Below are positions 34,551 to 41,413 of a DNA stretch of 64,000 nt, one piece after another (the first letter of the stretch is position 1; each line of letters opens with the position of its first letter). The stretch is from Microbacterium hatanonis (GTDB taxonomy: Bacteria; Actinomycetota; Actinomycetes; Actinomycetales; Microbacteriaceae). The notes beneath the pieces are model-generated. The model searched no databases and had not been told where the DNA came from. It saw only the letters and a program-made list of their open reading frames with translations. The translations under genes and the position numbers were made by a program. The stretch spans positions 1,054,001 through 1,118,000 of the forward strand of contig NZ_VRSV01000001.1 in assembly GCF_008017415.1 (NCBI RefSeq), in the 5' to 3' direction.

Positions 34551-34889
34551 TCAGCGGCCGAGCAGCGCCCAGGCGAGTACGACCCCGAGGGTGATGACCG
34601 ATCCCGCGCCGAGGGCAACGATCCACGGTGCGGGCGGGCCGGTGGGGCGAGGCGCACGCTCGATCATCGGCTCGCCGAGACGGCTGCGAATCACGTCGGC
34701 CTCCTGCCGCAGCCTGTCGAGTCTCACCGAGAGGTGCGGGTCCACTCGTCGGCCCAACGCGCGGCTCAGCACGGCCGTGAACTCCTCCTCGATTCGAGCG
34801 AGTTCTGCGCGCAACCTCTCCTCGTCGAGCGGGTCGGGCGCGTCGGCGGTGGTCACCGTGCCACTGTCGCGGCTCCGGGGCACGCGCAC
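34551..34889 (-). CDS. Small tail-anchored protein with coiled coil
   Basis: Protein of 112 residues without a recognised family. Residues 20-75 are highly charged and helical (DEERLRAELARIEEEFTAVL), consistent with a coiled coil, and the C-terminus carries one hydrophobic helix (WIVALGAGSVITLGVVLAWA) followed by LLGR, so it would be tail-anchored with the bulk in the cytoplasm. GTG at 34889 is the first start; a later GTG at 34856 (VTTADAPDP) is also possible. It converges on the helicase gene. Confidence 0.6.
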   Translation of the reverse strand: MRVPRSRDSGTVTTADAPDPLDEERLRAELARIEEEFTAVLSRALGRRVDPHLSVRLDRLRQEADVIRSRLGEPMIERAPRPTGPPAPWIVALGAGSVITLGVVLAWALLGR

Positions 34890-34987
34890 AAATCGCGAGA
34901 AGTCACCGACCCGCCCGCGTTCACGATCGTCGGGACGAGGATCGCGCGCGCTCCGCGAGACCGGCGCACATTCGAGAGGATGGGCGC

Positions 34988-35389
34988 ATGAGGCGAACCG
35001 GGATGCTGCTCGCCATGACGGCCTGCGTCGCCGTCGTGAGCGGGTGCGGGGCCATGCCGAAGGCGTGCACCGAGATCGGATACGTCAACACCCTCACGCT
35101 CGAGGTCGCCGGGGCCGGAGCAGCGGCGGTCGACGATCTGGAGTGGTGCGTGACGGGGGAGTGCGCCGCTGACGCGCTGACCGAAGCCCGCGGTCTCGGC
35201 GGAGGGCGATGGGAGGTGCAGACGTTCGCGCAGACACCCCACGCACTGACCGTCGTCGCGGTGGACGCGAGTGGTGCCGAGATCGCGCGTGTCGACGTCG
35301 CCGTGTCGTGGACGGGTACGGACGCGCCGAACGGTCCGGGGTGCGACAACGCATCCGAGGCGCCGACGGTGACCGTTCCGCTGCCGTGA
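34988..35389 (+). CDS. Small exported lipoprotein
   Basis: Lipoprotein precursor of 133 residues with lipobox VVSGCGAM. The mature part has two Cys in a short segment (LEWCVTGECAADA) and a late Cys (GPGCDNASE), suggesting disulfides outside the cell, and is otherwise rich in beta-forming Val/Thr. A GAGG-like motif lies about 6 nt before the ATG. No family is recognised; the pattern fits a small cell-surface protein of Microbacteriaceae. Confidence 0.65.
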   Translation: MRRTGMLLAMTACVAVVSGCGAMPKACTEIGYVNTLTLEVAGAGAAAVDDLEWCVTGECAADALTEARGLGGGRWEVQTFAQTPHALTVVAVDASGAEIARVDVAVSWTGTDAPNGPGCDNASEAPTVTVPLP

Positions 35390-35404
35390 TCGCGGATCCG
35401 AGCG

Positions 35405-36433
35405 TCAGGCGCGACGTCTGAGGCGCAGCATCCCGATGCCCATCGCCGTCATGACGGCGGCGATGAGAGTCAACCCGACGGGGAGGGTGCTCCCCGACTC
35501 GGCGAGGGTGGTCCGGGAACCCGAGGGCACCGCGACCGCGACCGGCTGCTGCACCGGGGCGAGCGGCGTGGTCACGACAGGCTCGACCGGCGCGGTCACG
35601 ACAGGCTCGGTCGGAACGGGGTCGGGGGAGGCACCGGGCGACCCCGCACCAGGACCACCGGTGCCCGGAGCGGGCGCGACGCACGCGACCTCCGACGTGG
35701 CGAGTCTCACGGTGGCGATCCGCTGATCGACGGGTCCGTAGTCGGGGAGGCTCCCGCGCAGGTCGACGGTCAGCAGCACCCACGCCGATGCGGAGTCGAT
35801 GCCCGGCGAGGTGACGCTCTCGAGACGGATGTGAAGGATCGCATCGGGGGTGGCGACCGAACCGGCAGGTCCGAGATCGAGGTACGGCGCCTTCTTGTCG
35901 AGCTCCCAGACACGCTGCGATGGACCGACGTAAGCGTTCAGCCCCGCGACGATGCCCGTGGCCTGGGCGGTGGGGGCTGCACCCTCGCGCGTCGGGCAGA
36001 CCGCCGTCGACTCCGCCCAGCCGTCGTAGACCAGATTGCCGAGCATGCTCACCAGGACGCCCTCGGCGCGAATGAACGCCGTGCTCTGGTTGGTGAAGGG
36101 GAGCACCGTCCAGGTCGTGCCATCCGCGGTCAAGCGCAGCAGGGAGGTGTCGACGACCGCCTCTGCCCCACCACCCTGGATGAGGTTGATGTCGGTGAAT
36201 GGAAAGGTGAGGAGGTGCGCAGGGCTCGAGACGGTGGTTTTCAGCACCTCGATATCGCCCGCCCTCAGGTCGACGTCGCCCTGCAGAGAGGTGACCTGCG
36301 ACCACGGCGCCACGGGTCCGTCGGCCGCGAGAGCGGGCGACGCCGTTAACGCGACGATCGCCGCAGACACCGCCATCGCCGTGACCGCGACGCGACGGCG
36401 ACGTACCGCCCGGCCCACCCCGGAAGCACTCAT
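35405..36433 (-). CDS. Secreted cell-surface protein with sortase-like C-terminus
   Basis: Exported protein of 342 residues. An N-terminal signal peptide of about 36 residues (VSAAIVALTASPALAAD) is followed by a beta-rich domain of about 225 residues that I do not recognise, then a Pro/Val/Thr-rich linker with repeated EPVVT-type units (VPTEPVVTAPVEPVVTTPLA). The C-terminus has LAESG, a hydrophobic helix (LIAAVMTAMGIGMLRL) and RRRA, the order of a sortase sorting signal. LAESG is close to the LAxTG motif used by class E sortases of high-GC actinobacteria. A wall-anchored surface protein is likely; the domain function is unknown. Confidence 0.7.
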   Translation of the reverse strand: MSASGVGRAVRRRRVAVTAMAVSAAIVALTASPALAADGPVAPWSQVTSLQGDVDLRAGDIEVLKTTVSSPAHLLTFPFTDINLIQGGGAEAVVDTSLLRLTADGTTWTVLPFTNQSTAFIRAEGVLVSMLGNLVYDGWAESTAVCPTREGAAPTAQATGIVAGLNAYVGPSQRVWELDKKAPYLDLGPAGSVATPDAILHIRLESVTSPGIDSASAWVLLTVDLRGSLPDYGPVDQRIATVRLATSEVACVAPAPGTGGPGAGSPGASPDPVPTEPVVTAPVEPVVTTPLAPVQQPVAVAVPSGSRTTLAESGSTLPVGLTLIAAVMTAMGIGMLRLRRRA

Positions 36434-36473
36434 GCTCGCGAGTATGGCGGGTCGCCGCCCAACCTGTGCGAAA

Positions 36474-36483
36474 TACCGGGAAA
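36474..36483 (+). promoter_or_regulatory. Direct repeat TACCGGGAAA, copy 1
   Basis: First of two near-identical decamers upstream of the micropeptide gene; the second lies 31 bp later (start to start), about three helical turns. Confidence 0.3.
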
Positions 36484-36504
36484 GCAGGGGGTTCCAGAAT
36501 CCAG

Positions 36505-36514
36505 TACGGGGAAA
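36505..36514 (+). promoter_or_regulatory. Direct repeat TACGGGGAAA, copy 2
   Basis: Differs from copy 1 by one base. A regulator could bind the two face-on; no regulator is suggested by the neighbours. Confidence 0.3.
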
Positions 36515-36549
36515 TCGAGTTCGCCATTCCCCGGGAGTCGCGGCGGGCG

Positions 36550-36555
36550 TAGCCT
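36550..36555 (+). promoter_or_regulatory. -10 box TAGCCT of the micropeptide gene
   Basis: TAGCCT, with a weak TTCCCC -35 at 36527 (17-nt spacer). Predicted transcription start near 36562 would leave a leader of about 20 nt that contains the Shine-Dalgarno. Confidence 0.35.
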
Positions 36556-36581
36556 GCGGTCAACCGACGAAGGAGTCACAC

Positions 36582-36653
36582 ATGTTCGAAGCACTCAAAG
36601 CCCTGAAGTACCTCAAGAACTTGCGCGCCGTCCTTCTCGGCTGGCTCGGCTAG
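36582..36653 (+). CDS. Micropeptide gene encoding a 23-residue cationic amphipathic peptide
   Basis: Start ATG at 36582, stop TAG at 36651-36653. The peptide begins MFEALKALKYLKNLR and ends AVLLGWLG. Leu/Phe recur every three to four residues (2, 5, 8, 11, 14, 18) and Lys/Arg at 6, 9, 12 and 15 lie on the other face, which predicts an amphipathic helix of net charge about +3 and a hydrophobic C-terminal third. Evidence for translation: a perfect AAGGAG at 36570-36575 exactly 6 nt before the ATG, and a 13-bp terminator hairpin 32 bp after the stop. It is a monocistronic unit. No family is recognised; membrane-active peptide (bacteriocin, toxin or modulin-like), or signal are possibilities. Confidence 0.6.
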   Translation: MFEALKALKYLKNLRAVLLGWLG

Positions 36654-36684
36654 AACGCCGCCAGGCCGCGAAGTCGAGATGACC

Positions 36685-36718
36685 GGTCGGACCGCCGCCC
36701 CTTTACGGCGGTCCGACC
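36685..36718 (+). terminator. Terminator of the micropeptide gene
   Basis: Perfect 13-bp stem GGTCGGACCGCCG / CGGCGGTCCGACC with an 8-nt loop, followed by TTCTC. It separates the micropeptide from the GNAT gene. Confidence 0.75.
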
Positions 36719-36728
36719 TTCTCGGCTC

Positions 36729-36734
36729 TACGCT
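36729..36734 (+). promoter_or_regulatory. -10 box TACGCT of the GNAT gene
   Basis: Ends 6 nt before the GTG at 36741 and lies right after the terminator. Confidence 0.5.
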
Positions 36735-36740
36735 CGAGGG

Positions 36741-37244
36741 GTGAACCCGCGCACCCTCGACGACTCCGCCATCCTCCGCACCGCGCAGCCAGGCGATGAA
36801 GCCGGAATCCTGGCCTGCATCCAGGCGCTCGCCGACTACGAGCGCGAACCGGATGCTGTGGAGAACACCGTCGACGCGCTGACCGCGACCCTCTTCGGCG
36901 AAGACCCCAAGGCCTTCGGCCATGTCGTCGAGCGCGACGGCCGCATCGTCGGTATCGCGCTGTGGTTCCTGACCTACTCGACGTGGACCGGACGCCACGG
37001 CATCTGGCTCGAAGACCTCTACGTCGACGACGCGCAGCGGGGGCGCGGCTACGGGAAGGCGCTCATCTCCTCGCTCGCCGAGGTCTGCGTCGCCCGCGGG
37101 TACTCCCGTCTGGAATGGACCGTGCTCGACTGGAATGCCCCGGCCATCGCCTTCTACCGTTCGATCTCGGCTGCTCCGATGGACGAGTGGACCACCCAGC
37201 GCCTGACCGGCGACGCGCTGACGGCGCTCGCCGCAGCATCCTGA
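36741..37244 (+). CDS. GNAT-family N-acetyltransferase, SSAT-like
   Basis: Acetyl-CoA-dependent N-acetyltransferase of 167 residues. Motif A is LEDLYVDDAQRGRGYGKALI with the Q/RxxGxG/A acetyl-CoA pyrophosphate loop, followed by LEWTVLDWNAPAIAFYRS near the end. These features (WNxxAxxFY) match the diamine/spermidine N-acetyltransferase (SSAT) group, though aminoglycoside or amino-acid acetyltransferases of similar form exist. The GTG at 36741 is set by the -10 box. The C-terminal 20 residues extend slightly past the usual fold. Confidence 0.88.
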   Translation: MNPRTLDDSAILRTAQPGDEAGILACIQALADYEREPDAVENTVDALTATLFGEDPKAFGHVVERDGRIVGIALWFLTYSTWTGRHGIWLEDLYVDDAQRGRGYGKALISSLAEVCVARGYSRLEWTVLDWNAPAIAFYRSISAAPMDEWTTQRLTGDALTALAAAS

Positions 37245-37245
37245 C

Positions 37246-37803
37246 CTATCCCGCGACGAGTGCAGCCGCAACGTCGCGGGCGACCCGGCTCGTGTGCGCG
37301 GGGGAGCGCAGTCGCATGGCGAGGTCGCCGGTGACGACGAGCACCAGCTGATCGGCCAATACCTCTGCGCGTGCGGGGTCGACGGCGGCCGCGAAGCCGG
37401 TCAGGCGGGCGCGCATCGAATCGGTGTCGCGGTGGATCGCGGCGTCGACCTCCGGTGGTGCGTCGGCATACTCCGCCGCGCTGCCGAGGAACGCGCACCA
37501 GCGCGAGCCCGCTGGCTGCGATCGGAAGGCGTCGAGTGCGTCGAAGATCGCCAGCAGCCGGCCCTCGTCGTTCGTCTGTGCGGCGACGGCGGCATCCCAC
37601 GTCTCGATCCATGCGGCGTGCCGTCGCTCCAGGGTCGCGGCGACGAGGGCGTCTTTGCTCGGATATCCGCGATACAGCGTCGCGGCCGACACTCCCGCGC
37701 GCTCGAGCACGGCGTCTATCGGGGTGGCGGCGATGCCTCGCGTGAAGAACAGCTCGTCGGCCGCGTCGAGCAGCTTCGTCTCGGTGCGGGTTCGCAAAGC
37801 CAT
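37246..37803 (-). CDS. TetR-family regulator of the adjacent MFS transporter
   Basis: Regulator of 185 residues with a typical helix-turn-helix (PIDAVLERAGVSAATLYRGY) and a ligand domain of AcrR/QacR type. Divergent from the MFS gene with only 23 bp between their start codons; the overlapping promoters and an AAACGACCGTTT operator candidate suggest that it represses both itself and the transporter. The ATG at 37803 is 6 nt after its -10 box. Confidence 0.9.
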   Translation of the reverse strand: MALRTRTETKLLDAADELFFTRGIAATPIDAVLERAGVSAATLYRGYPSKDALVAATLERRHAAWIETWDAAVAAQTNDEGRLLAIFDALDAFRSQPAGSRWCAFLGSAAEYADAPPEVDAAIHRDTDSMRARLTGFAAAVDPARAEVLADQLVLVVTGDLAMRLRSPAHTSRVARDVAAALVAG

Positions 37804-37809
37804 GACAGC

Positions 37810-37815
37810 ACCCTA
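37810..37815 (-). promoter_or_regulatory. -10 box TAGGGT of the TetR gene
   Basis: Minus strand, 6 nt before the ATG at 37803. Two bases are shared with the MFS gene's box on the other strand. Confidence 0.5.
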
Positions 37816-37819
37816 GACT
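37814..37819 (+). promoter_or_regulatory. -10 box TAGACT of the MFS gene
   Basis: Plus strand, 7 nt before the GTG at 37827; TTCGCA at 37791-37796 matches a -35 at 17-nt spacing. Confidence 0.45.
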
Positions 37820-37826
37820 CGCAAAA

Positions 37827-38984
37827 GTGAAACGACCGTTTTTGTTACGAGCGACATCGCCCGTGCCGCTCGTCGCGGCCGGAGCAGCGCTGATCGCCGC
37901 GACCTACGGCCTGGTCCGCATGGCGTACGGGCTCTTCCTGCCCGACGTGCAGGCCGACCTCGGGCTCGACGTCGCCGCGGCGGGCATCGTCTCGGCGGGG
38001 GCGTCGGTCGTCTACTGCGTCGGTGCCGTGATCGGCTTCCTCACGGCAGCACGACATGCGCGCGCGCTCGTGGTCGCGGCCGCTGTCGCCGCATCCGTCG
38101 GCGCCCTCGGTATGGCGGTCGCGCCGGTCTCGCTCGTCTTCGCTGTGTTCGCCATCGCGAGCTCGGCCGGCGCGGGTCTCGCGTCGCCGGCTCTGGTGGC
38201 GGTGCTCCAACGCGACCCCGGCACCGCGCGATCGCCGCGAGTCCAGGCCATCGTCAACGCGGGAACCGGTCCGGGCGTCGTCATCGCCGGCACGCTCGCG
38301 CTGCTGCTCGCGCCCGACTGGCGCCTCGCGTGGGTGATCGCCGCCGTGGTCACCGTGCTTGCGGCCGCGGGTGTGCTCGTGGCGGGGCGAGGAGGGGCGG
38401 CTGCTGCGGCGCCGCGCGCGCTTCCGCCCCCGTCGTGGTTCGTCGCACATCGCCGCGTGCTGCTCGCGGCGCTGCTTTTCGGTGCGGGGTCTGCCGCCGT
38501 CTGGACCTACGGACGCACGATGCTCGTCGAGTCGGGAACCGGGTCGGGCGCATCGATGGCCGCGTGGATCGCGCTCGGTGTCGGCGGCACGCTCGTGATC
38601 GTCACCGCGCGGTGCATGGAGAGGCTGGAGCCGCCCGGCGCGTGGATCGTGACGGCGACGGTCGTCGCGATCGCGACCGCCGGAGTGCTGGCCGGGGGAG
38701 CGTGGGCACTCGTCACCTTCGCCGCGTTCGGCTGGGGGTACACGGCCGGGAGCGGCGTGCTGATCGCGTGGACCGCGCGGATCGACGCCCGGCGGGCAGC
38801 TGCCGGCACTGCGTTGCTGTTCGTCACGCTGATCCTGGGTCAGGCGCTCGGGGCGGCGGTCGTGGGTGGCGTGACATCCGCGGCGGGCTACCCCGCGGCC
38901 TTCGGGCTGGCGGCTGCGGTGTCGGCGGCGGCGATCGTGCCGGCGGCGGGACCGCGAACCCGGATGACGCGTGCGGAGCGGTAG
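37827..38984 (+). CDS. MFS transporter (YbfB/CynX-like)
   Basis: Twelve-helix major facilitator protein of 385 residues, starting GTG at 37827. The first helix (LVAAGAALIAATYGLVRMAYG) with the loop LFLPDVQADLGLD matches the YbfB/YjiJ-like group of drug or small-metabolite transporters. The N-terminal seven codons (MKRPFLL) contain the candidate TetR operator, so the transcript is most likely leaderless. Its export substrate may be the ligand of the TetR regulator. Confidence 0.87.
   Translation: MKRPFLLRATSPVPLVAAGAALIAATYGLVRMAYGLFLPDVQADLGLDVAAAGIVSAGASVVYCVGAVIGFLTAARHARALVVAAAVAASVGALGMAVAPVSLVFAVFAIASSAGAGLASPALVAVLQRDPGTARSPRVQAIVNAGTGPGVVIAGTLALLLAPDWRLAWVIAAVVTVLAAAGVLVAGRGGAAAAAPRALPPPSWFVAHRRVLLAALLFGAGSAAVWTYGRTMLVESGTGSGASMAAWIALGVGGTLVIVTARCMERLEPPGAWIVTATVVAIATAGVLAGGAWALVTFAAFGWGYTAGSGVLIAWTARIDARRAAAGTALLFVTLILGQALGAAVVGGVTSAAGYPAAFGLAAAVSAAAIVPAAGPRTRMTRAER
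37830..37841. promoter_or_regulatory. Candidate TetR operator AAACGACCGTTT
   Basis: Palindrome of 12 bp with a single mismatched central pair (5 of 6 pairs match), inside codons 2-5 of the MFS gene and 11 nt after its -10 box. It would block both promoters. Confidence 0.5.
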
Positions 38985-39085
38985 CGACCCGCTGCTCGAT
39001 ACGGTGGCGGGATGAGAGCGTCGACCGTGCTGAATGTGTACATTGCCATGCTGCTCGATTAGGTCGCTCCTCGCCCTTGGGCGAC

Positions 39086-39094
39086 TTGTCCACA
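39086..39094 (+). promoter_or_regulatory. DnaA-box-like TTGTCCACA
   Basis: Exact match to the actinobacterial DnaA box in the 160-bp gap before the DUF222/HNH gene. A single box does not make an origin; it may tie this gene to DnaA control or be coincidental. Confidence 0.4.
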
Positions 39095-39124
39095 GGGTGG
39101 GTCTGTCTTGGGAAAGTGTCGTAG

Positions 39125-39142
39125 CTATGTTCTAGAATGTAG
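39125..39142. promoter_or_regulatory. 18-bp inverted repeat around TTCTAGAA
   Basis: CTATGTTCTAGAATGTAG, in which the core TTCTAGAA is perfectly palindromic and the outer CTA/TAG also pair. It overlaps the -10 box and ends 2 bp before the ATG, so a bound protein would block expression. It lacks the GAAC-GTTC spacing of a standard LexA box. Confidence 0.4.
39133..39138 (+). promoter_or_regulatory. -10 box TAGAAT of the DUF222/HNH gene
   Basis: Five of six bases match TATAAT; ends 6 nt before the ATG at 39145. Confidence 0.5.
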
Positions 39143-39144
39143 GC

Positions 39145-40521
39145 ATGCTCGAGAACGATGACACCGCGTTCGGCGGTGAGGCGCGGCGCGGTTCCGATGC
39201 TGGTGCGGCGGACGAGTCGGGCGAGTCGTGGATCGATGAGCGGGTGTGGTTCGACGCCGACGCCGATCCTGTGGCGGCGGGGCGTGACGGGTTGGATGCG
39301 GTGGCGGATGTGTCGACGTTGATGTCGGTGTTCGCGGCGCAACGGTTCGAGCGGGTCGAGGGCGTCCGGCGGGATGCGGTGGCCGAGGCGGCGGTGTTCC
39401 GGGGGAGGACGACGGAGATCCTGATGCGGTCCCTGCGGCTCGAGCTCGCGACGGTGTTGCAGGTCACCGAGCACACCGCGGAGCGGATGCTGGTGACCGC
39501 CGACGGCCTCGTGAACCGGTACCCGGCCATGCTCGACGCGCTCTCCCATGCCCGGACGACGGAGCGGCACGCGGACGTGTTCGTCGAACTCGTCGATCAG
39601 GTGGAACCGGAGCTGCGTGACCAGGTCGTGCCGCTCGCCGTCGACCTCGCCACCACACACGCGCTCGGGTCATTCCGCCGGTTGCTGCGCAAGCTCGTGG
39701 ACACGGTGCGGGCGGCGACGCTGAGTGAGCGGCACGCGGAGGCGATCCGGGAGCGGCGGGTGGTGGTGCAACCCGGGGAGGACGGGATGAGCTGGGTGAT
39801 GCTCTACACCTCCGCGGTGAAAGCGCACGCGGTTCACAACCGCGCGACCGCGATCGCAAAGACCCTCGGCGAACGGGAGGGCGAGGAACGCTCCCTCGAC
39901 GAGTTGCGCGCCGATGTGGTGGTCGACCTCCTCGTCGACGGCGACGTCCCGGCCCACCCCGACGCGGCCCGCGGAATCCGCGCGACGGTCGCGGTCACCG
40001 TCCCCGCACTGTCGCTGCTCAATGACGAGCACGCGAACACGGCCCCGGCGGTGGTGGAGGGGGTCGGTCCGATCCCCATCGACCAAGCGAGGGAAATCTG
40101 CGGCGGCGCGGACGGGTGGATGCGGGTGCTCACCCACCCCGAGACCGGGATGGTGCTCTCCGTCGGACGCGAGCAGTACCGCACCCCGTTGCCGCTGCGC
40201 CGGCTGGTGGAGTGGCGGGCGGAGACCTGTATGGCTCCCGGATGTGGAATACCGGCTCGCCGGTGCCAGATCGACCATCAACTCGCCTGGGAACACGGCG
40301 GCACCACGGAACTCGCCAACCTCGCGCCCCTGTGCGTCGGGCATCACACCATCAAGCATCACGGTGGGTGGCGGGTCACGCAGATCCCCGTCAGTGGCGG
40401 ATCCCTCGAATGGACATCCCCCGGCGGAAGACGCTTCGTGGTGCAACCGGAACGGAAGGTCCCGGTCTTCCGACCCGCACCCGACGACGATCACCCGCCC
40501 GAATCCACCGCACCCTTCTGA
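39145..40521 (+). CDS. DUF222-domain HNH endonuclease (13E12 family)
   Basis: Protein of 458 residues typical of actinobacterial genomes, which often hold several copies. The N-terminal 300 residues are DUF222 (from QRFERVEGVRRDAVAEAAVF); the C-terminal HNH domain has CMAPGCGIPARRCQIDHQLAWEHGG followed by NLAPLCVGHHTIKHHGGW, giving the ββα-metal fold with His residues at DH and HH. The family resembles the 13E12 repeat proteins of mycobacteria. The biological role is unknown, with proposals ranging from mobile elements to DNA repair. Confidence 0.9.
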   Translation: MLENDDTAFGGEARRGSDAGAADESGESWIDERVWFDADADPVAAGRDGLDAVADVSTLMSVFAAQRFERVEGVRRDAVAEAAVFRGRTTEILMRSLRLELATVLQVTEHTAERMLVTADGLVNRYPAMLDALSHARTTERHADVFVELVDQVEPELRDQVVPLAVDLATTHALGSFRRLLRKLVDTVRAATLSERHAEAIRERRVVVQPGEDGMSWVMLYTSAVKAHAVHNRATAIAKTLGEREGEERSLDELRADVVVDLLVDGDVPAHPDAARGIRATVAVTVPALSLLNDEHANTAPAVVEGVGPIPIDQAREICGGADGWMRVLTHPETGMVLSVGREQYRTPLPLRRLVEWRAETCMAPGCGIPARRCQIDHQLAWEHGGTTELANLAPLCVGHHTIKHHGGWRVTQIPVSGGSLEWTSPGGRRFVVQPERKVPVFRPAPDDDHPPESTAPF

Positions 40522-40590
40522 CCCGCGCCCTTCCGACGCGCACACGCGGCGCTTCGCGTCGTGCGCGCATCCGCTCGCCATGATGGGGAG

Positions 40591-41394
40591 ATGGATGCTT
40601 CCGACCCCCGCGACGGCGAACGTGTCGGCACCGTCGCGAGACGCCTCGGCGTCTCGGTGCGCACTCTCCATCACTGGGATGCGCTCGGGGTGGCCGGCCC
40701 GTCGGGCCGGAGCGCGAACGGGTACCGCAGCTACCTCCCGGCCGATGTGGCGCGCTTGCGTCGCGTGCTTCTCTTCCGCGAACTGGGCGTGGCGCTGCAG
40801 GACGTCCCCGCATTGCTCATCGCCGACGCGGCGACACGCCGGGCGGAACTCGACGGCCGCCGTGCCGCGATCGTCGAGAAGATCGCCGAGATGCAGTCCC
40901 TGGTGGACGATGTCGATCGGCTGATCGCGGCCGACCGCGAGGGGGTGCTCCTCGACGAGGCGGAGCAGACCGAGGTCTTCGGCACGGCATGGAACCCCGA
41001 ATGGAGCGCCGCCGCACGCGAGAGGTGGGGAAACACCGCTCAGTGGGCGGAGTACTCCGAGAGGTCGGCCGGCCGCTCGACCGACGACTGGCGCGACGTC
41101 ACCGGGGCGATGAACCAGGTCATCACCGCCCTCGCAGAGGCGAAACGTCACGGCACCGTGCCGGGCAGCGACGCGGCGAACGTTCTCGCCGAACGCCATC
41201 GCGCCGCCCTCGGCGAGTACTTCCACTGCACCCTGTCGATGCAGGTGCTGGTCGCGAGACGCTACGTCACCGAGCCCGGATTCGCCGCGACCTTCGACGA
41301 AGAGGAGCCGGGGCTCGCCGCGTGGATGGAGGAGGTCATCGAGGCCAACGCACGCGCCCATGGCGTCGACCCTGCGACGGCGACCTGGGAGTGA
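40591..41394 (+). CDS. MerR-family regulator with TipAS-type effector domain
   Basis: Regulator of 267 residues. The N-terminal MerR winged helix (TVARRLGVSVRTLHHWDALG) is joined by a coiled-coil dimerisation helix to a C-terminal TipAS domain (from TEVFGTAWNPEWSA), which in TipA of Streptomyces binds thiopeptide antibiotics covalently. The key Cys (EYFHCTLSMQ) is at a position where TipAS has its reactive cysteine, but a comparison is needed to be sure. It may respond to an antibiotic or peptide ligand. No thiopeptide genes are near. GGGGAG is adjacent to the ATG and a CATGAT element lies 6 nt upstream. Confidence 0.87.
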   Translation: MDASDPRDGERVGTVARRLGVSVRTLHHWDALGVAGPSGRSANGYRSYLPADVARLRRVLLFRELGVALQDVPALLIADAATRRAELDGRRAAIVEKIAEMQSLVDDVDRLIAADREGVLLDEAEQTEVFGTAWNPEWSAAARERWGNTAQWAEYSERSAGRSTDDWRDVTGAMNQVITALAEAKRHGTVPGSDAANVLAERHRAALGEYFHCTLSMQVLVARRYVTEPGFAATFDEEEPGLAAWMEEVIEANARAHGVDPATATWE

Positions 41395-41413
41395 TTCGCC
41401 GCGCGTCGTCGAT

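Noticed and set aside
39125..39142. LexA/SOS box reading of the TTCTAGAA palindrome
   Set aside because: It lacks the GAAC-N4-GTTC form of actinobacterial LexA boxes, so I report it only as an inverted repeat.
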